The position numbers and the translations under genes were made by a program. Positions 15,938 to 23,952 of a stretch of DNA of 64,000 bases are shown here, in pieces; within the stretch, counting starts at the first letter, position 1, and every line of letters begins with the position of its first letter. The notes beneath the pieces are model-generated. The model ran no database searches. It was not told the origin of the DNA and worked only from the letters and a program-made list of their open reading frames with translations. The stretch lies in NCBI GenBank assembly GCA_964583335.1, contig CAZOVG010000003.1:248001-312000 (forward strand), read 5' to 3'. This DNA comes from JAGNKE01 sp964583335 (lineage in GTDB: Bacteria > Pseudomonadota > Alphaproteobacteria > Micavibrionales > Micavibrionaceae).

Positions 15938-16840
15938 ATGAGCAAGAATTCCCCGAATAAAGGCACAAACGTCATTAATATCAAGACCGGGCTGGCCGAA
16001 ATGCTCAAGGGCGGCGTCATCATGGACGTCGTAACCCCCGATCAGGCCAAAGTGGCCGAGGATGCGGGCGCGGTCGCGGTCATGGCGCTGGAGCGCGTTC
16101 CCTCCGACATCCGCAAGGCCGGCGGCGTAGCCCGCATGAGCCCGCCCGAACTGGTTCAGGCGATCATGGACACGGTCTCCATCCCCGTCATGGCGAAATG
16201 CCGGATCGGCCACTTCGCGGAGGCGCAGGTTCTGGAGGCCATCGGCGTCGATTACATCGACGAGTCCGAGGTGCTGACCCCCGCCGACGAGGATTACCAC
16301 ATCAACAAGCACGATTTTAAAGTGCCGTTCGTCTGCGGCGCGAAAAATCTGGGCGAAGCCCTGCGCCGCATCGGCGAAGGCGCGGCCCTGATGCGCACGA
16401 AGGGCGAGCCGGGCACCGGAAACATCGTGGAGGCCGTGCGCCACCTGCGCCAGATCAATCAGGATATCCGCCGCATCACCCTCCTCGACGATCAGGAACT
16501 GATGACCGAGGCCAAAAATCTCGGCGCGCCGTTCGAGTTGGTCAAACTGGTCAAGGAGCTGGGCCGCCTGCCCGTGCCGAATTTCGCGGCCGGAGGCATC
16601 GCCACCCCCGCCGACGCGGCGCTCTGCATGCAGCTGGGCGCGGAGACGGTGTTCGTCGGCTCGGGCATTTTCAAATCCGAAGACCCCGCGAATTTCGCCA
16701 AGGCGATCGTGAAGGCCACCGCCCACTACAACGACCCGAAAATGGTGCTCGAAGCCTCCAAAGGCCTCGGCGAAGCGATGCGCGGCACGGAAATTTCCGA
16801 GATCGAGGCCTCTATGCGCATGGCCAATCGGGGCTGGTAA
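15938..16840 (+). CDS. pdxS: Pyridoxal 5'-phosphate synthase subunit PdxS
   Basis: A 300-residue (beta/alpha)8 enzyme that builds PLP from ribose 5-phosphate, glyceraldehyde 3-phosphate and ammonia from the glutaminase PdxT. Conserved signatures are present: GGVIMDVV with Asp30, VMAKCRIGH with the substrate-binding Lys87, and LMRTKGEPGTGN with the second active Lys155, plus the FAAGGIATPADA phosphate loop. Length matches the family. No pdxT lies beside it, so PdxT must be encoded elsewhere. Cytosolic. Confidence 0.96.
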   Translation: MSKNSPNKGTNVINIKTGLAEMLKGGVIMDVVTPDQAKVAEDAGAVAVMALERVPSDIRKAGGVARMSPPELVQAIMDTVSIPVMAKCRIGHFAEAQVLEAIGVDYIDESEVLTPADEDYHINKHDFKVPFVCGAKNLGEALRRIGEGAALMRTKGEPGTGNIVEAVRHLRQINQDIRRITLLDDQELMTEAKNLGAPFELVKLVKELGRLPVPNFAAGGIATPADAALCMQLGAETVFVGSGIFKSEDPANFAKAIVKATAHYNDPKMVLEASKGLGEAMRGTEISEIEASMRMANRGW

Positions 16841-16890
16841 GGGTTTTTTATTCCCTTGCGGCTACACTGAGTAAAACGGAGTTTCTTGTT

Positions 16891-17223
16891 ATGAAAACCA
16901 TCGAACACTGGTCCCTGACCGCCCACCCTGTGAACTTCACCCCGCTTTCCCCGGAAGACGCGGAAACCACCCCGATGTACGTCGTAGGCGTGGCCGAGGA
17001 TAACGGCAAGATCAAGGATATCCGCACCTCCCCCATCGTCGCCCGCGTGGACGGCCAGGCGCAGGTCGTAACCCGTTCCGGCTCCGTTTACGGGCTGGGC
17101 CAGCCTGATTCCGATTATGAGCGGATCTACAACAACGCGCGGGAACGGCTGCTCGAGTCGCTCCCGGTCCATCGCCCCGCCGCGCCCTCTTCGGCGCCGG
17201 ACGAACACGCCCCGGGGCTATAA
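16891..17223 (+). CDS. Small soluble protein of unknown function
   Basis: A 110-residue protein starting 50 bases after pdxS, same direction. It has a beta-rich central part (MYVVGVAEDNGKIKDIRTS, ARVDGQAQVVTRSG) and a disordered Pro/Ala-rich C-terminus. An ACGGAG site lies ten bases before the ATG. No family recognised. Confidence 0.6.
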   Translation: MKTIEHWSLTAHPVNFTPLSPEDAETTPMYVVGVAEDNGKIKDIRTSPIVARVDGQAQVVTRSGSVYGLGQPDSDYERIYNNARERLLESLPVHRPAAPSSAPDEHAPGL

Positions 17224-17291
17224 AAAAATCCCTCTGATCGAGGCCGCCTTTAGGCTTATACTCTCCTGAAACCTAAAGGGAGATGCATAGG

Positions 17292-17711
17292 ATGGTCCCT
17301 ATTTATCGAGCTGCGACATTTTTGGCGTTACTCATCCTGACGCTTTCTCCGCTCGCGGCGAAGGCCGATTGCGTGGGCGGCGAACCTGCGCAAGTGAAAA
17401 TCACGGTAAAATCTTGCGAGGCGATCGACCCGCTCACCGACCAACGCCTCAAACAGCCCGAGCAAGCTCAACAGATGAGTGAGGAATTTATGCTGCGGTT
17501 TTTCAAAGGGGCGCTGGTCACGCTCGAAAACGGCAGCACCTATATGTATCCCACCGCGCAGCCCGATGCCTGCGCCGGTTTAACGCCGGGGGCGGAGGTG
17601 GAAAAAATCGTCTCCTCAACCTGCTGCGATACCGGGAAATGGGGCAAATGCCTTCTGGGCGGACGGTTCATGCACGATGTCGGCGGGGAACCCGTGAATG
17701 CGTTTCAGTGA
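17292..17711 (+). CDS. Small exported Cys-containing protein
   Basis: A 139-residue protein with a signal peptide (VPIYRAATFLALLILTLSPL, cleaved near AKA-D). The mature part has six cysteines, including STCCDTGKWGKC, suggesting disulfides. I prefer the ATG at 17292: GGGAG lies nine bases before it, whereas the ATG at 17283 directly abuts that site. No family recognised. Confidence 0.65.
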   Translation: MVPIYRAATFLALLILTLSPLAAKADCVGGEPAQVKITVKSCEAIDPLTDQRLKQPEQAQQMSEEFMLRFFKGALVTLENGSTYMYPTAQPDACAGLTPGAEVEKIVSSTCCDTGKWGKCLLGGRFMHDVGGEPVNAFQ

Positions 17712-17723
17712 TTGTGCGATCTT

Positions 17724-18308
17724 ATGGGTAAGCAAAGTCGTACATATACATATGCCCTTTTTACAGTCTTTCTTATCGCAATCGGTACTGACTTAGCCAT
17801 TGCTCAGGACGCACCAGAAACAGGATATTTTCGTGATCAAAAGAGGCTTTTTCAACGCGAACCGAAACTGCCTTTAGCCATAAAATATGATTGTGAATTA
17901 CAAAAATCTGGAGTTCTGTCCTGCTTATTTACTCACTATCACAAGTCAAAAACCAACAAAAACCAAAGGGTTTGTTATTCTCATAGAGTATCAGAGCCCT
18001 TGAATTTTTTATTTCAGGAGAAAAAGAGCGGCTCTTTTGATCACTGGCTGATTGAGATTAAGCGCGATACCGATTTTTGCGATACGGTCTATCGTGAAAT
18101 TATCTATCCGGTTTTTGATCCTGATAAAGGGGAAACAATAACAGGTTGGCAATACGTTATCACTGGACGTGTAGCCATAAACCCTGAAGAAAAATCTCAG
18201 TATGGCGAGGTATGTTCAACATATGATGGTCTTGGTGCGCAAGAATACTTTACCTATCCCGATGACAGCTTTTTAAAAGAAGAATGCGACCAATTAGTCG
18301 AGGAGTAA
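17724..18308 (+). CDS. Exported protein of unknown function, A+T-rich
   Basis: A 194-residue protein with a signal peptide (YALFTVFLIAIGTDLAIAQ). Four or more cysteines are in the mature part (CELQKSGVLSCLF and later). The start ATG at 17724 is 12 bases downstream of an in-frame TTG and fits the signal peptide. Base composition is lower in G+C than the genes around it, suggesting transfer. No family recognised. Confidence 0.6.
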   Translation: MGKQSRTYTYALFTVFLIAIGTDLAIAQDAPETGYFRDQKRLFQREPKLPLAIKYDCELQKSGVLSCLFTHYHKSKTNKNQRVCYSHRVSEPLNFLFQEKKSGSFDHWLIEIKRDTDFCDTVYREIIYPVFDPDKGETITGWQYVITGRVAINPEEKSQYGEVCSTYDGLGAQEYFTYPDDSFLKEECDQLVEE

Positions 18309-18314
18309 TAAAAC

Positions 18315-18599
18315 CTATCCCTTAATATCCACCGCGTAGCGCTTGTCGCGTAGGGGGCGGACGGTCTTGGTGGACATATGATAGACCGGATCGTTCTTAT
18401 AGAGTTCCAGCGACGCCTCGTCAGGAAATTCGCCATAAACGACAATGTCGATATCATTGCCGATCTGATCGATCTTTTCGTTCTTGCGGACGGTCAGAGT
18501 CCAGTTCCCCTCGATCGTCTCCAGCGTCCTGAGCGCAGCGTAAATCGTGTCTACATCTTCCGGATTTTTTGCGGTGAAAAAAACGATATGCCGGATCAT
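18315..18599 (-). CDS. Dabb-type (stress-responsive A/B barrel) domain protein
   Basis: A 94-residue single-domain protein: MIRHIVFFTAK and VVYGEFPDEASLELYKNDP match the ferredoxin-like Dabb fold found in small dimeric stress or metabolite-binding proteins. The ATG at 18599 has AAGGA nine bases upstream; a TTG six codons earlier is less likely. It is 29 bases downstream of the ferredoxin gene and probably on the same transcript. Confidence 0.7.
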   Translation of the reverse strand: MIRHIVFFTAKNPEDVDTIYAALRTLETIEGNWTLTVRKNEKIDQIGNDIDIVVYGEFPDEASLELYKNDPVYHMSTKTVRPLRDKRYAVDIKG

Positions 18600-18628
18600 C
18601 GTCAAAATCCTTTCCAATCAAACTGAAC

Positions 18629-18967
18629 TTACCAATCGGTTTTCGCGCCGGGCACTGCAAAAACCAGACCGTCCAGCGCGGCGCTCATACGGATCTGGCA
18701 GCCGAGGCGCGAGGTTTCGCGCACCTGATGGGCGAGGTCGAGCATGTCTTCTTCCTCGCCGGTCTTCTCGTTGCCCGCCGCTTCCACCCGCGCGGCCCAG
18801 TCGGGATGGATGACCATATGACAGGTCGCGCAAGCCATGGAGCCGCCGCACACGCCCTCGATCTCCGCCACGCCCGCATCTCGCGCGATCTCCATGAGGG
18901 ACCAGCCCTCCTGCGCCTCGATCGTGCGCTTTGAGCCGTCCTTGGCGATCACTGTAATGCTGCTCAT
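18629..18967 (-). CDS. fdx: 2Fe-2S ferredoxin (adrenodoxin/Isc type)
   Basis: A 112-residue ferredoxin with cluster ligands in GVCGGSMACATCH (C-x5-C-x2-C) and the distal Cys in RLGCQIR, the vertebrate-type/Isc ferredoxin pattern. It would deliver electrons in the cytosol, probably for Fe-S assembly or a P450/hydroxylase. The ATG at 18967 overlaps the cysteine desulfurase stop by four bases, so the two are translationally coupled, which supports a role in sulfur transfer or cluster assembly. No iscU, hscA or hscB is adjacent. Confidence 0.88.
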   Translation of the reverse strand: MSSITVIAKDGSKRTIEAQEGWSLMEIARDAGVAEIEGVCGGSMACATCHMVIHPDWAARVEAAGNEKTGEEEDMLDLAHQVRETSRLGCQIRMSAALDGLVFAVPGAKTDW

Positions 18968-20100
18968 GCGGGCCCGTTCCTTTTGACTCTGGCTGTGACG
19001 GTTGCCCACGCGGCGAGAAACCTGTCGATATCGGCCTCCTTCGTAGCCCAGCCCAGCGAAATACGCAAGGCGGAGGATGCGAGATCGCGGCCCAGCCCCA
19101 TCGCGGTGAGCACATGGCTCGGCTCCACCCGCCCGCTGGAACAGGCCGCGCCGTTGCTGATCGCCACACCTTCGAGGTCCAGCGCCATCAAAAGCGTCTC
19201 GGAGGACACGCCGGGAAGGCTGAACAAGGTTGTGTTGGCCACGCGCGGCGTATTTTTTGCATGAATCACGGCATCGGGGGTGATGCTCAGAATGTCACGC
19301 TCCAGACGGTCGCGCCAGCCGCCCAGCGCTTGATAATGGTTCATGCGCTCCAACGATTCTTGCGCCGCCGCGCCGAACCCTGCGATGGCCGGAAGGTTTT
19401 CCGTACCCGCCCGCGCGCCCCGCTCCTGCCCGCCGCCGAAAAGCAGCGTCGGCGTTTCGCCGCATAAACCGAGGATCAGCGCGCCCGCGCCCTGCGGCCC
19501 GCCGATCTTGTGAGAGGACAGGGTGAGGAAATCCACCCCCATTTCCTGCGGATTGAGGGGGATGCGTCCTGCGGCCTGCACCGCATCGGAATGGACGAAC
19601 GCGCCGTATTTGCGTGCTATTGCCGATATCTCCGATACGTTTTGTATCGCGCCCGTTTCATTATTCACCGCCATAACGGACACGAGAACCGCACCGCCAT
19701 CCCGCGCCAGAAGCGCCTCCAATGCACCAAGATCGACCAGCCCCTGCGGAGTCGCGGGGATCGGAACCAGCTCCGGCGCGGCCTTCAAGACACTCGGATG
19801 CTCCATCGCCGACACCAAAATGCGCCGCTGGGGATAATGCCGGGAAAAATGCTGGATAACCGCATTGTTGGCCTCCGTGGCGCCGCTTGTGAAAATCACC
19901 TGAGCGGGCGGGACGGAGGCAAGACCAGCCACGGAGCGCCGCGAATCCTCAAGAAGATTACGCCCCGCCCGCCCGAAATAATGCACGGAAGACGCGTTCA
20001 GCGCCAAATCCCCAAGATTTAAAACATCCAGCATCGCCTCACGCGCGGCAGGCCGCAGCGGAGCGCTGGCATTATAATCGAGGTATATTCGCTCTTTCAT
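18964..20100 (-). CDS. Cysteine desulfurase (NifS/IscS family)
   Basis: A 378-residue PLP enzyme that removes sulfur from cysteine as a persulfide for Fe-S clusters or thio-modified tRNA. The PLP lysine is Lys198 in SSHKIGGPQGAG and the catalytic loop cysteine is Cys320 in NGAACSSG. ETGAIQ and HSDAVQAAG strands fit the family. The short loop around Cys320 (ACSSG) places it in the group I IscS/NifS type. It overlaps the downstream ferredoxin gene by four bases. Its gene faces an intergenic region rich in DnaA-box-like sequences. Confidence 0.9.
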   Translation of the reverse strand: MKERIYLDYNASAPLRPAAREAMLDVLNLGDLALNASSVHYFGRAGRNLLEDSRRSVAGLASVPPAQVIFTSGATEANNAVIQHFSRHYPQRRILVSAMEHPSVLKAAPELVPIPATPQGLVDLGALEALLARDGGAVLVSVMAVNNETGAIQNVSEISAIARKYGAFVHSDAVQAAGRIPLNPQEMGVDFLTLSSHKIGGPQGAGALILGLCGETPTLLFGGGQERGARAGTENLPAIAGFGAAAQESLERMNHYQALGGWRDRLERDILSITPDAVIHAKNTPRVANTTLFSLPGVSSETLLMALDLEGVAISNGAACSSGRVEPSHVLTAMGLGRDLASSALRISLGWATKEADIDRFLAAWATVTARVKRNGPA

Positions 20101-20113
20101 GGGCTTTTCGCCT

Positions 20114-20171
20114 GATCCACAAGGGCATTATCCACATTATTTTTCAATGACTTGTCATAAATTTGTGGACT
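20114..20171. promoter_or_regulatory. Cluster of DnaA-box-like sites
   Basis: Within about 60 A+T-rich bases lie TGATCCACA (about 20113-20121), a perfect TTATCCACA (20128-20136) and the inverted TTTGTGGAC (about 20163-20171), upstream of the desulfurase start. They may regulate the divergent promoters or bind DnaA. Position and match are seen; function is inference. Confidence 0.4.
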
Positions 20172-20349
20172 TCATTTCAAATCTTTAATATAGAAACCCT
20201 GTGAAAGATCAACAGGTTTTGATCTGTTTCCGAACATTATGCCACGCTACCCGTTCGGAAAATGAAAAAAGACTGATTTCGTTATCTTTCTTTTGTGTTC
20301 ACGGGGATCGGGCGCGCTTCATGCGCCCATAGAAAAAAAGAGGTACTTT

Positions 20350-21024
20350 ATGCCTGAAGTTATCCTGAACGGTCCGGCTGGCCGATTGGAAGGCCGCTAC
20401 TCCCATTCAAAAATTAAAAATGCGCCGCTGGCTCTGGTTTTACACCCCAGCCCCGAACACGGCGGAACGATGAACAACAAGATCACCTACTCGCTGTTTC
20501 AGGCGTGCGTGGCACGTGGATTCTCGACCCTGCGGTTTAACTTTCGCGGCGTAGGCCGTTCGCAGGGCGTATTCGACCGCGGCGAGGGCGAGCTGAGCGA
20601 CGCCGCCTCCGCGCTCGACTGGATGCAGGAAATCAACCCCAACGCCCCTTATGTCTGGGTTGCGGGCTTCTCGTTCGGCGCGTGGATCTCCATGCAGCTG
20701 CTGATGCGCCGCCCCGAGATCAAGGGCTTCATCTCCGTTGCCCCTCCGGCCAGCACCGAAGATTTCACGTTCCTCGCGCCCTGCCCCACTTCGGGCCTTG
20801 TTCTGCACGGATCGCGCGACGACGTGGTGCCCGAACCGTCGGTCAGCGAGTTTGTCTCCAAACTGCAACAGCAGAAGGGCATACAGATTGATTACCGCAT
20901 CATCAAGGGCGCCAACCATTTCTTCCACGACTGCACCGACCTGCTCATCGACCATGTTCACGACCATATGAACAAGGCCGGTGGCGGCATGAACGTGCAA
21001 GTGAAGTTGCCACAGGCGGCATAG
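20350..21024 (+). CDS. Alpha/beta hydrolase (YghX/dienelactone-type serine hydrolase)
   Basis: A 224-residue cytosolic hydrolase. The nucleophile elbow is GFSFGAW, the acid is in HGSRDDVVP and the catalytic His in GANHFFHD. The N-terminal LHPSPEHGGTMNNK region and FNFRGVGRSQG oxyanion region match the family of small conserved proteobacterial hydrolases with unknown substrates. The ATG at 20350 has AGAGG upstream; the longer open frame starts in the leader. A 6-bp GGGCGC/GCGCCC hairpin at 20310-20328 sits in the 5' leader. Confidence 0.8.
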   Translation: MPEVILNGPAGRLEGRYSHSKIKNAPLALVLHPSPEHGGTMNNKITYSLFQACVARGFSTLRFNFRGVGRSQGVFDRGEGELSDAASALDWMQEINPNAPYVWVAGFSFGAWISMQLLMRRPEIKGFISVAPPASTEDFTFLAPCPTSGLVLHGSRDDVVPEPSVSEFVSKLQQQKGIQIDYRIIKGANHFFHDCTDLLIDHVHDHMNKAGGGMNVQVKLPQAA

Positions 21025-21052
21025 TCGCTATTGGCATAGATAGGCTTTCAAG

Positions 21053-21078
21053 AGGGCGGGAAATCTTCCGCCCTTTTT
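21053..21078 (+). terminator. Rho-independent terminator after the hydrolase gene
   Basis: AGGGCGG (21053-21059) pairs with CCGCCCT (21068-21074), followed by a T-tract interrupted by one C. It lies 29 bases after the stop. Confidence 0.8.
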
Positions 21079-21166
21079 CTTTACGCCCCAACACCGACGA
21101 CAAAAATCTTTGCAACGCATCAGATGTCCGGGGTAGAGTCAGGATCATTACGGAAAGGAACACCGC

Positions 21167-21346
21167 ATGGCCGATCAGGAAAACAGACGTCTCGGGCGCA
21201 TTTTGAAAATGTCCGTGCACGATGTGCGGGCGCTCGAAGGGGCCGTTCCGAGCGTGAACGGCGCAGAGTCGCAAGCCGACCCGAAAACCGAAAAACCCGC
21301 GCAGGAAGCCAGCGACACGCCCTCCACCTACGATCTGTCAGGCTAA
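21167..21346 (+). CDS. Small acidic protein of unknown function
   Basis: A 59-residue open frame with a GGAAAGGAA ribosome-binding site nine bases before the ATG. The sequence begins MADQENRRLGRILKMSVHDV and continues into a disordered Pro/Glu/Ala/Thr tail. The good start site, the terminator upstream and codon use like the backbone support a real gene; no family recognised. Confidence 0.5.
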   Translation: MADQENRRLGRILKMSVHDVRALEGAVPSVNGAESQADPKTEKPAQEASDTPSTYDLSG

Positions 21347-21421
21347 AAACCGCCGCCCCCTCCCAGACCATATAATAGAAACGCCTTGACTTAGAGCTTA
21401 TATGTCTATTACTCTAGAAAT

Positions 21422-21793
21422 ATGGACATACATAAGGCCATCATCGTCTTCGATGCCCTCTCGCAGGAAACGCGCCTGAGGGTTTTCCGTCTTCTGGTCG
21501 AACACGGCACACAGGGCGCTCCCGCCGGAAAGCTGAGCGAAGCTCTGGACGTTCCGCACAACACGCTCTCCTTCCATCTCAATCACATGAGCAACGCGGG
21601 CCTCGTAACCTCGAAACGCACGGGACGCTCCATCATCTATACTGCCAATTTCGACCTCATGCGCGACCTGATCGGTTTTCTGGTCAAGGATTGCTGCAGC
21701 GTCGAATTTGCCAGCATCCGCACTGACAAAAAATCCGGCTGCTCGATCATCGAACTGGCCGATTGCTGCCCCCCTAAGGAGAAAAAAGTATGA
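21422..21793 (+). CDS. arsR: ArsR-family arsenite-responsive repressor
   Basis: A 123-residue winged-helix regulator. RLRVFRLLVEHG, then PHNTLSFHLNHMSNAGLVTSKRTGR is the DNA-recognition helix-wing unit. Candidate metal-binding cysteines are near the C-terminus (KDCCSVEF, SGCSIIE, DCCPP) rather than in helix 3, so the arsenite sensor site is of the C-terminal type. It heads an operon with DUF6428, arsC and acr3 and should release its own promoter on As(III) binding. Its stop overlaps the next start by four bases. Confidence 0.88.
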   Translation: MDIHKAIIVFDALSQETRLRVFRLLVEHGTQGAPAGKLSEALDVPHNTLSFHLNHMSNAGLVTSKRTGRSIIYTANFDLMRDLIGFLVKDCCSVEFASIRTDKKSGCSIIELADCCPPKEKKV

Positions 21794-22239
21794 AAATCTC
21801 GGAAATCAAAACCCATCTGTCCGCGCTCGGCGCGCTGACCTTCCGCCTGCCCGACGGCAACGCGGTCCCCGAACATTTCCACCTGACGGAAGTCGGTTTG
21901 GTGACACGGCATTTTATTGATTGCGGCGGCACGGAGCGCACGGAACAGGTCGCGAACTTCCAGCTATGGACGGCAAACGATTACGAGCACCGCCTCGCTC
22001 CTGAAAAATTTCTGCGCATCCTCGATATCTCTAAAAAGGTCCTGGGCAATCTAGACCCGGAGATCGAGGTAGAATACCAGCAGGGCACGATCGCTAAGTT
22101 CGGCCTCGCCTTCGACGGGCGGGAATTTATCCTGACCAACAAACAGACGGCCTGCCTCGCCCTCGACGCCTGCGGCCTGCCCCCCGCTAAATCGGAAAAA
22201 ACCGAAAAAGCCTGCGCCGCAAGCACCGGCTGTTGTTAG
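21790..22239 (+). CDS. DUF6428 family protein of an ars operon
   Basis: A 149-residue soluble protein. The body (ALTFRLPDGNAVPEHFHLTE, LAPEKFLRILDISKKVLG) matches the small proteins commonly seen between arsR and arsC. It ends in KACAASTGCC, a Cys-rich tail suited to bind arsenite or metal. Function unknown, presumably arsenic-related from its overlap with arsR (ATGA) and its position. Confidence 0.75.
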   Translation: MKISEIKTHLSALGALTFRLPDGNAVPEHFHLTEVGLVTRHFIDCGGTERTEQVANFQLWTANDYEHRLAPEKFLRILDISKKVLGNLDPEIEVEYQQGTIAKFGLAFDGREFILTNKQTACLALDACGLPPAKSEKTEKACAASTGCC

Positions 22240-22253
22240 AAAGGCGGCAATCC

Positions 22254-22694
22254 ATGAACATTCTCGTTCTTTGCACCGGAAACTCCTGCCGATCCGTCAT
22301 GGCCGAAGCCCTCTTCAACCATTTCGGACAGGGAAAAATCAACGCGGTCAGCGCGGGCAGCAACCCGGCAGGCTACGTCCACCCCAAATCCATCGAAACC
22401 CTCGAACGGCACGGGATCGACCCCGGCGCCCCGCACAGTAAATCGTGGGACGAATTCGAGGGCCGCGACTTCGATCTCGTGGTAACCGTCTGCGACGCTG
22501 CGGCTTCCGAAACCTGCCCGGTCTTCTTCGGCGCCAAAACCAAACTGCACTGGAGCACCCCCGACCCCGCGAAGGCCACCGGAACCCCAGGCGAAATCGA
22601 CGCGGCCTTCGACACCGCCTTCACAATGCTCAAAGACAGAATTGAAACCTACATCCATGAACACACCCACGACCTCTCCCCTCGGCCTGTTTGA
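22254..22694 (+). CDS. arsC: Arsenate reductase, thioredoxin-coupled type
   Basis: A 146-residue low-molecular-weight-phosphatase-fold enzyme. The P-loop CTGNSCRS gives nucleophile Cys7, and Cys80 and Cys88 in TVCDAAASETCPVF are the relay cysteines of the thioredoxin-linked class (like S. aureus ArsC). It converts arsenate to arsenite for export by the adjacent Acr3. The ATG at 22254 follows AAAGGCGG. The 3' end overlaps the acr3 start by 38 bases. Confidence 0.9.
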   Translation: MNILVLCTGNSCRSVMAEALFNHFGQGKINAVSAGSNPAGYVHPKSIETLERHGIDPGAPHSKSWDEFEGRDFDLVVTVCDAAASETCPVFFGAKTKLHWSTPDPAKATGTPGEIDAAFDTAFTMLKDRIETYIHEHTHDLSPRPV

Positions 22695-23706
22695 GCGCTA
22701 TCTCTCTTTATGGGTCGCCCTGTGCATCGCCGCAGGCGTGACGCTCGGCGTCGCCCTACCGGGACTTTTTCAGACGGTCGCCGCCCTCGAATACGCCAGC
22801 GTCAACTTTGTCGTGGCCATACTCATCTGGGTCATGATCTACCCGATGATGGTGAATATCGACTTTGCCAGCCTCAAAGATGTGGGCCGCAAGCCCAAGG
22901 GGCTTTGCATTACCCTTGTTATAAACTGGCTGGTCAAACCCTTTACCATGGCCGCGCTGGGCATTCTCTTTTTCGAACATCTGTTTGCCGATTTTGTCGA
23001 TCCTCAAGATGCCCGCGAATACATCGCTGGTATGATCCTTTTGGGCGTCGCCCCCTGCACGGCCATGGTCTTTGTCTGGAGCCAGATGGTCCGCGGCGAT
23101 GCGAACTACACGCTCGTTCAGGTTTCGATCAACGACATCATCATGGTTTTCGCCTTCGCCCCGTTAACAGCTTTACTTCTGGGCATCGGCAACATCGTTG
23201 TCCCGTGGGAAACGCTTCTGCTCTCGGTCCTTCTTTATGTCGTCATCCCTCTGGCCGCCGGATACATCACGCGCAAAAGCCTCGATGGTTCGGGCAAAAC
23301 GGACCGCATCGCCAAATTCACCGCGCGGCTCAAGCCGTTCTCCGTAATCGGCCTTCTGGCAACCGTAATACTCCTCTTCGGGTTTCAGGCTCAGACCATC
23401 GTGGAAAAGCCCGCGATCATCGCGCTGATCGCCCTCCCGCTCCTGATCCAGAGTTACGGCATTTTTGCCATCGCCTACGGCTGGGCCTATCTCTGGCGGG
23501 TGCCCTTTAAGATCGCCGCTCCGGCCGCCCTGATCGGCACGTCAAATTTCTTTGAACTGGCCGTGGCCGTCGCCATAAGCCTGTTTGGTCTGAATTCCGG
23601 CGCCGCGCTCGCAACCGTCGTCGGGGTTCTGGTCGAAGTTCCGGTCATGCTCTCGCTGGTCGCCTTCGCCAACCGCACCCGGCGATTTTTCAACGAACCC
23701 GCATAA
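22657..23706 (+). CDS. acr3: Acr3-family arsenite efflux permease
   Basis: A 349-residue membrane transporter with about ten segments. The conserved GVAPCTAMVFVWSQM carries the essential Cys of the Acr3/BART family; SINDIIMVFAFAPL and FNSGAALATVVG-like segments also match. It exports arsenite made by ArsC. The ATG at 22657 lies in the 3' end of arsC, giving coupling. The operon ends without a clear terminator; 246 bases follow to the next gene. Confidence 0.92.
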   Translation: MNTPTTSPLGLFERYLSLWVALCIAAGVTLGVALPGLFQTVAALEYASVNFVVAILIWVMIYPMMVNIDFASLKDVGRKPKGLCITLVINWLVKPFTMAALGILFFEHLFADFVDPQDAREYIAGMILLGVAPCTAMVFVWSQMVRGDANYTLVQVSINDIIMVFAFAPLTALLLGIGNIVVPWETLLLSVLLYVVIPLAAGYITRKSLDGSGKTDRIAKFTARLKPFSVIGLLATVILLFGFQAQTIVEKPAIIALIALPLLIQSYGIFAIAYGWAYLWRVPFKIAAPAALIGTSNFFELAVAVAISLFGLNSGAALATVVGVLVEVPVMLSLVAFANRTRRFFNEPA

Positions 23707-23952
23707 ATCTCTGACCATACTAACGACCAGGGAAAGCCTCCCGCATGCACCAGAGGATTGGGATGATAGGCTCCTTCGGCAAAAGACCCCCTTGCGAATG
23801 ATGGACTGGCCCGCCGCCGTGCGCTGCACAGCGCTGATCGACATCTTCTTTGGCGTACAGACTGAGATCAAAGCGCGGAATCGCTATTTACAAGCCCCCC
23901 TGATCGCTTCATTCTCCTAAAAGCCCCAGCCTTTCGAAAGGAACACACCCGC

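Noticed and set aside
23801..23923. A 40-residue open frame (MMDWPAAVRCTALID...) between acr3 and the DUF808 gene
   Set aside because: It has no ribosome-binding site and no recognisable domain; it cannot be supported beyond chance.
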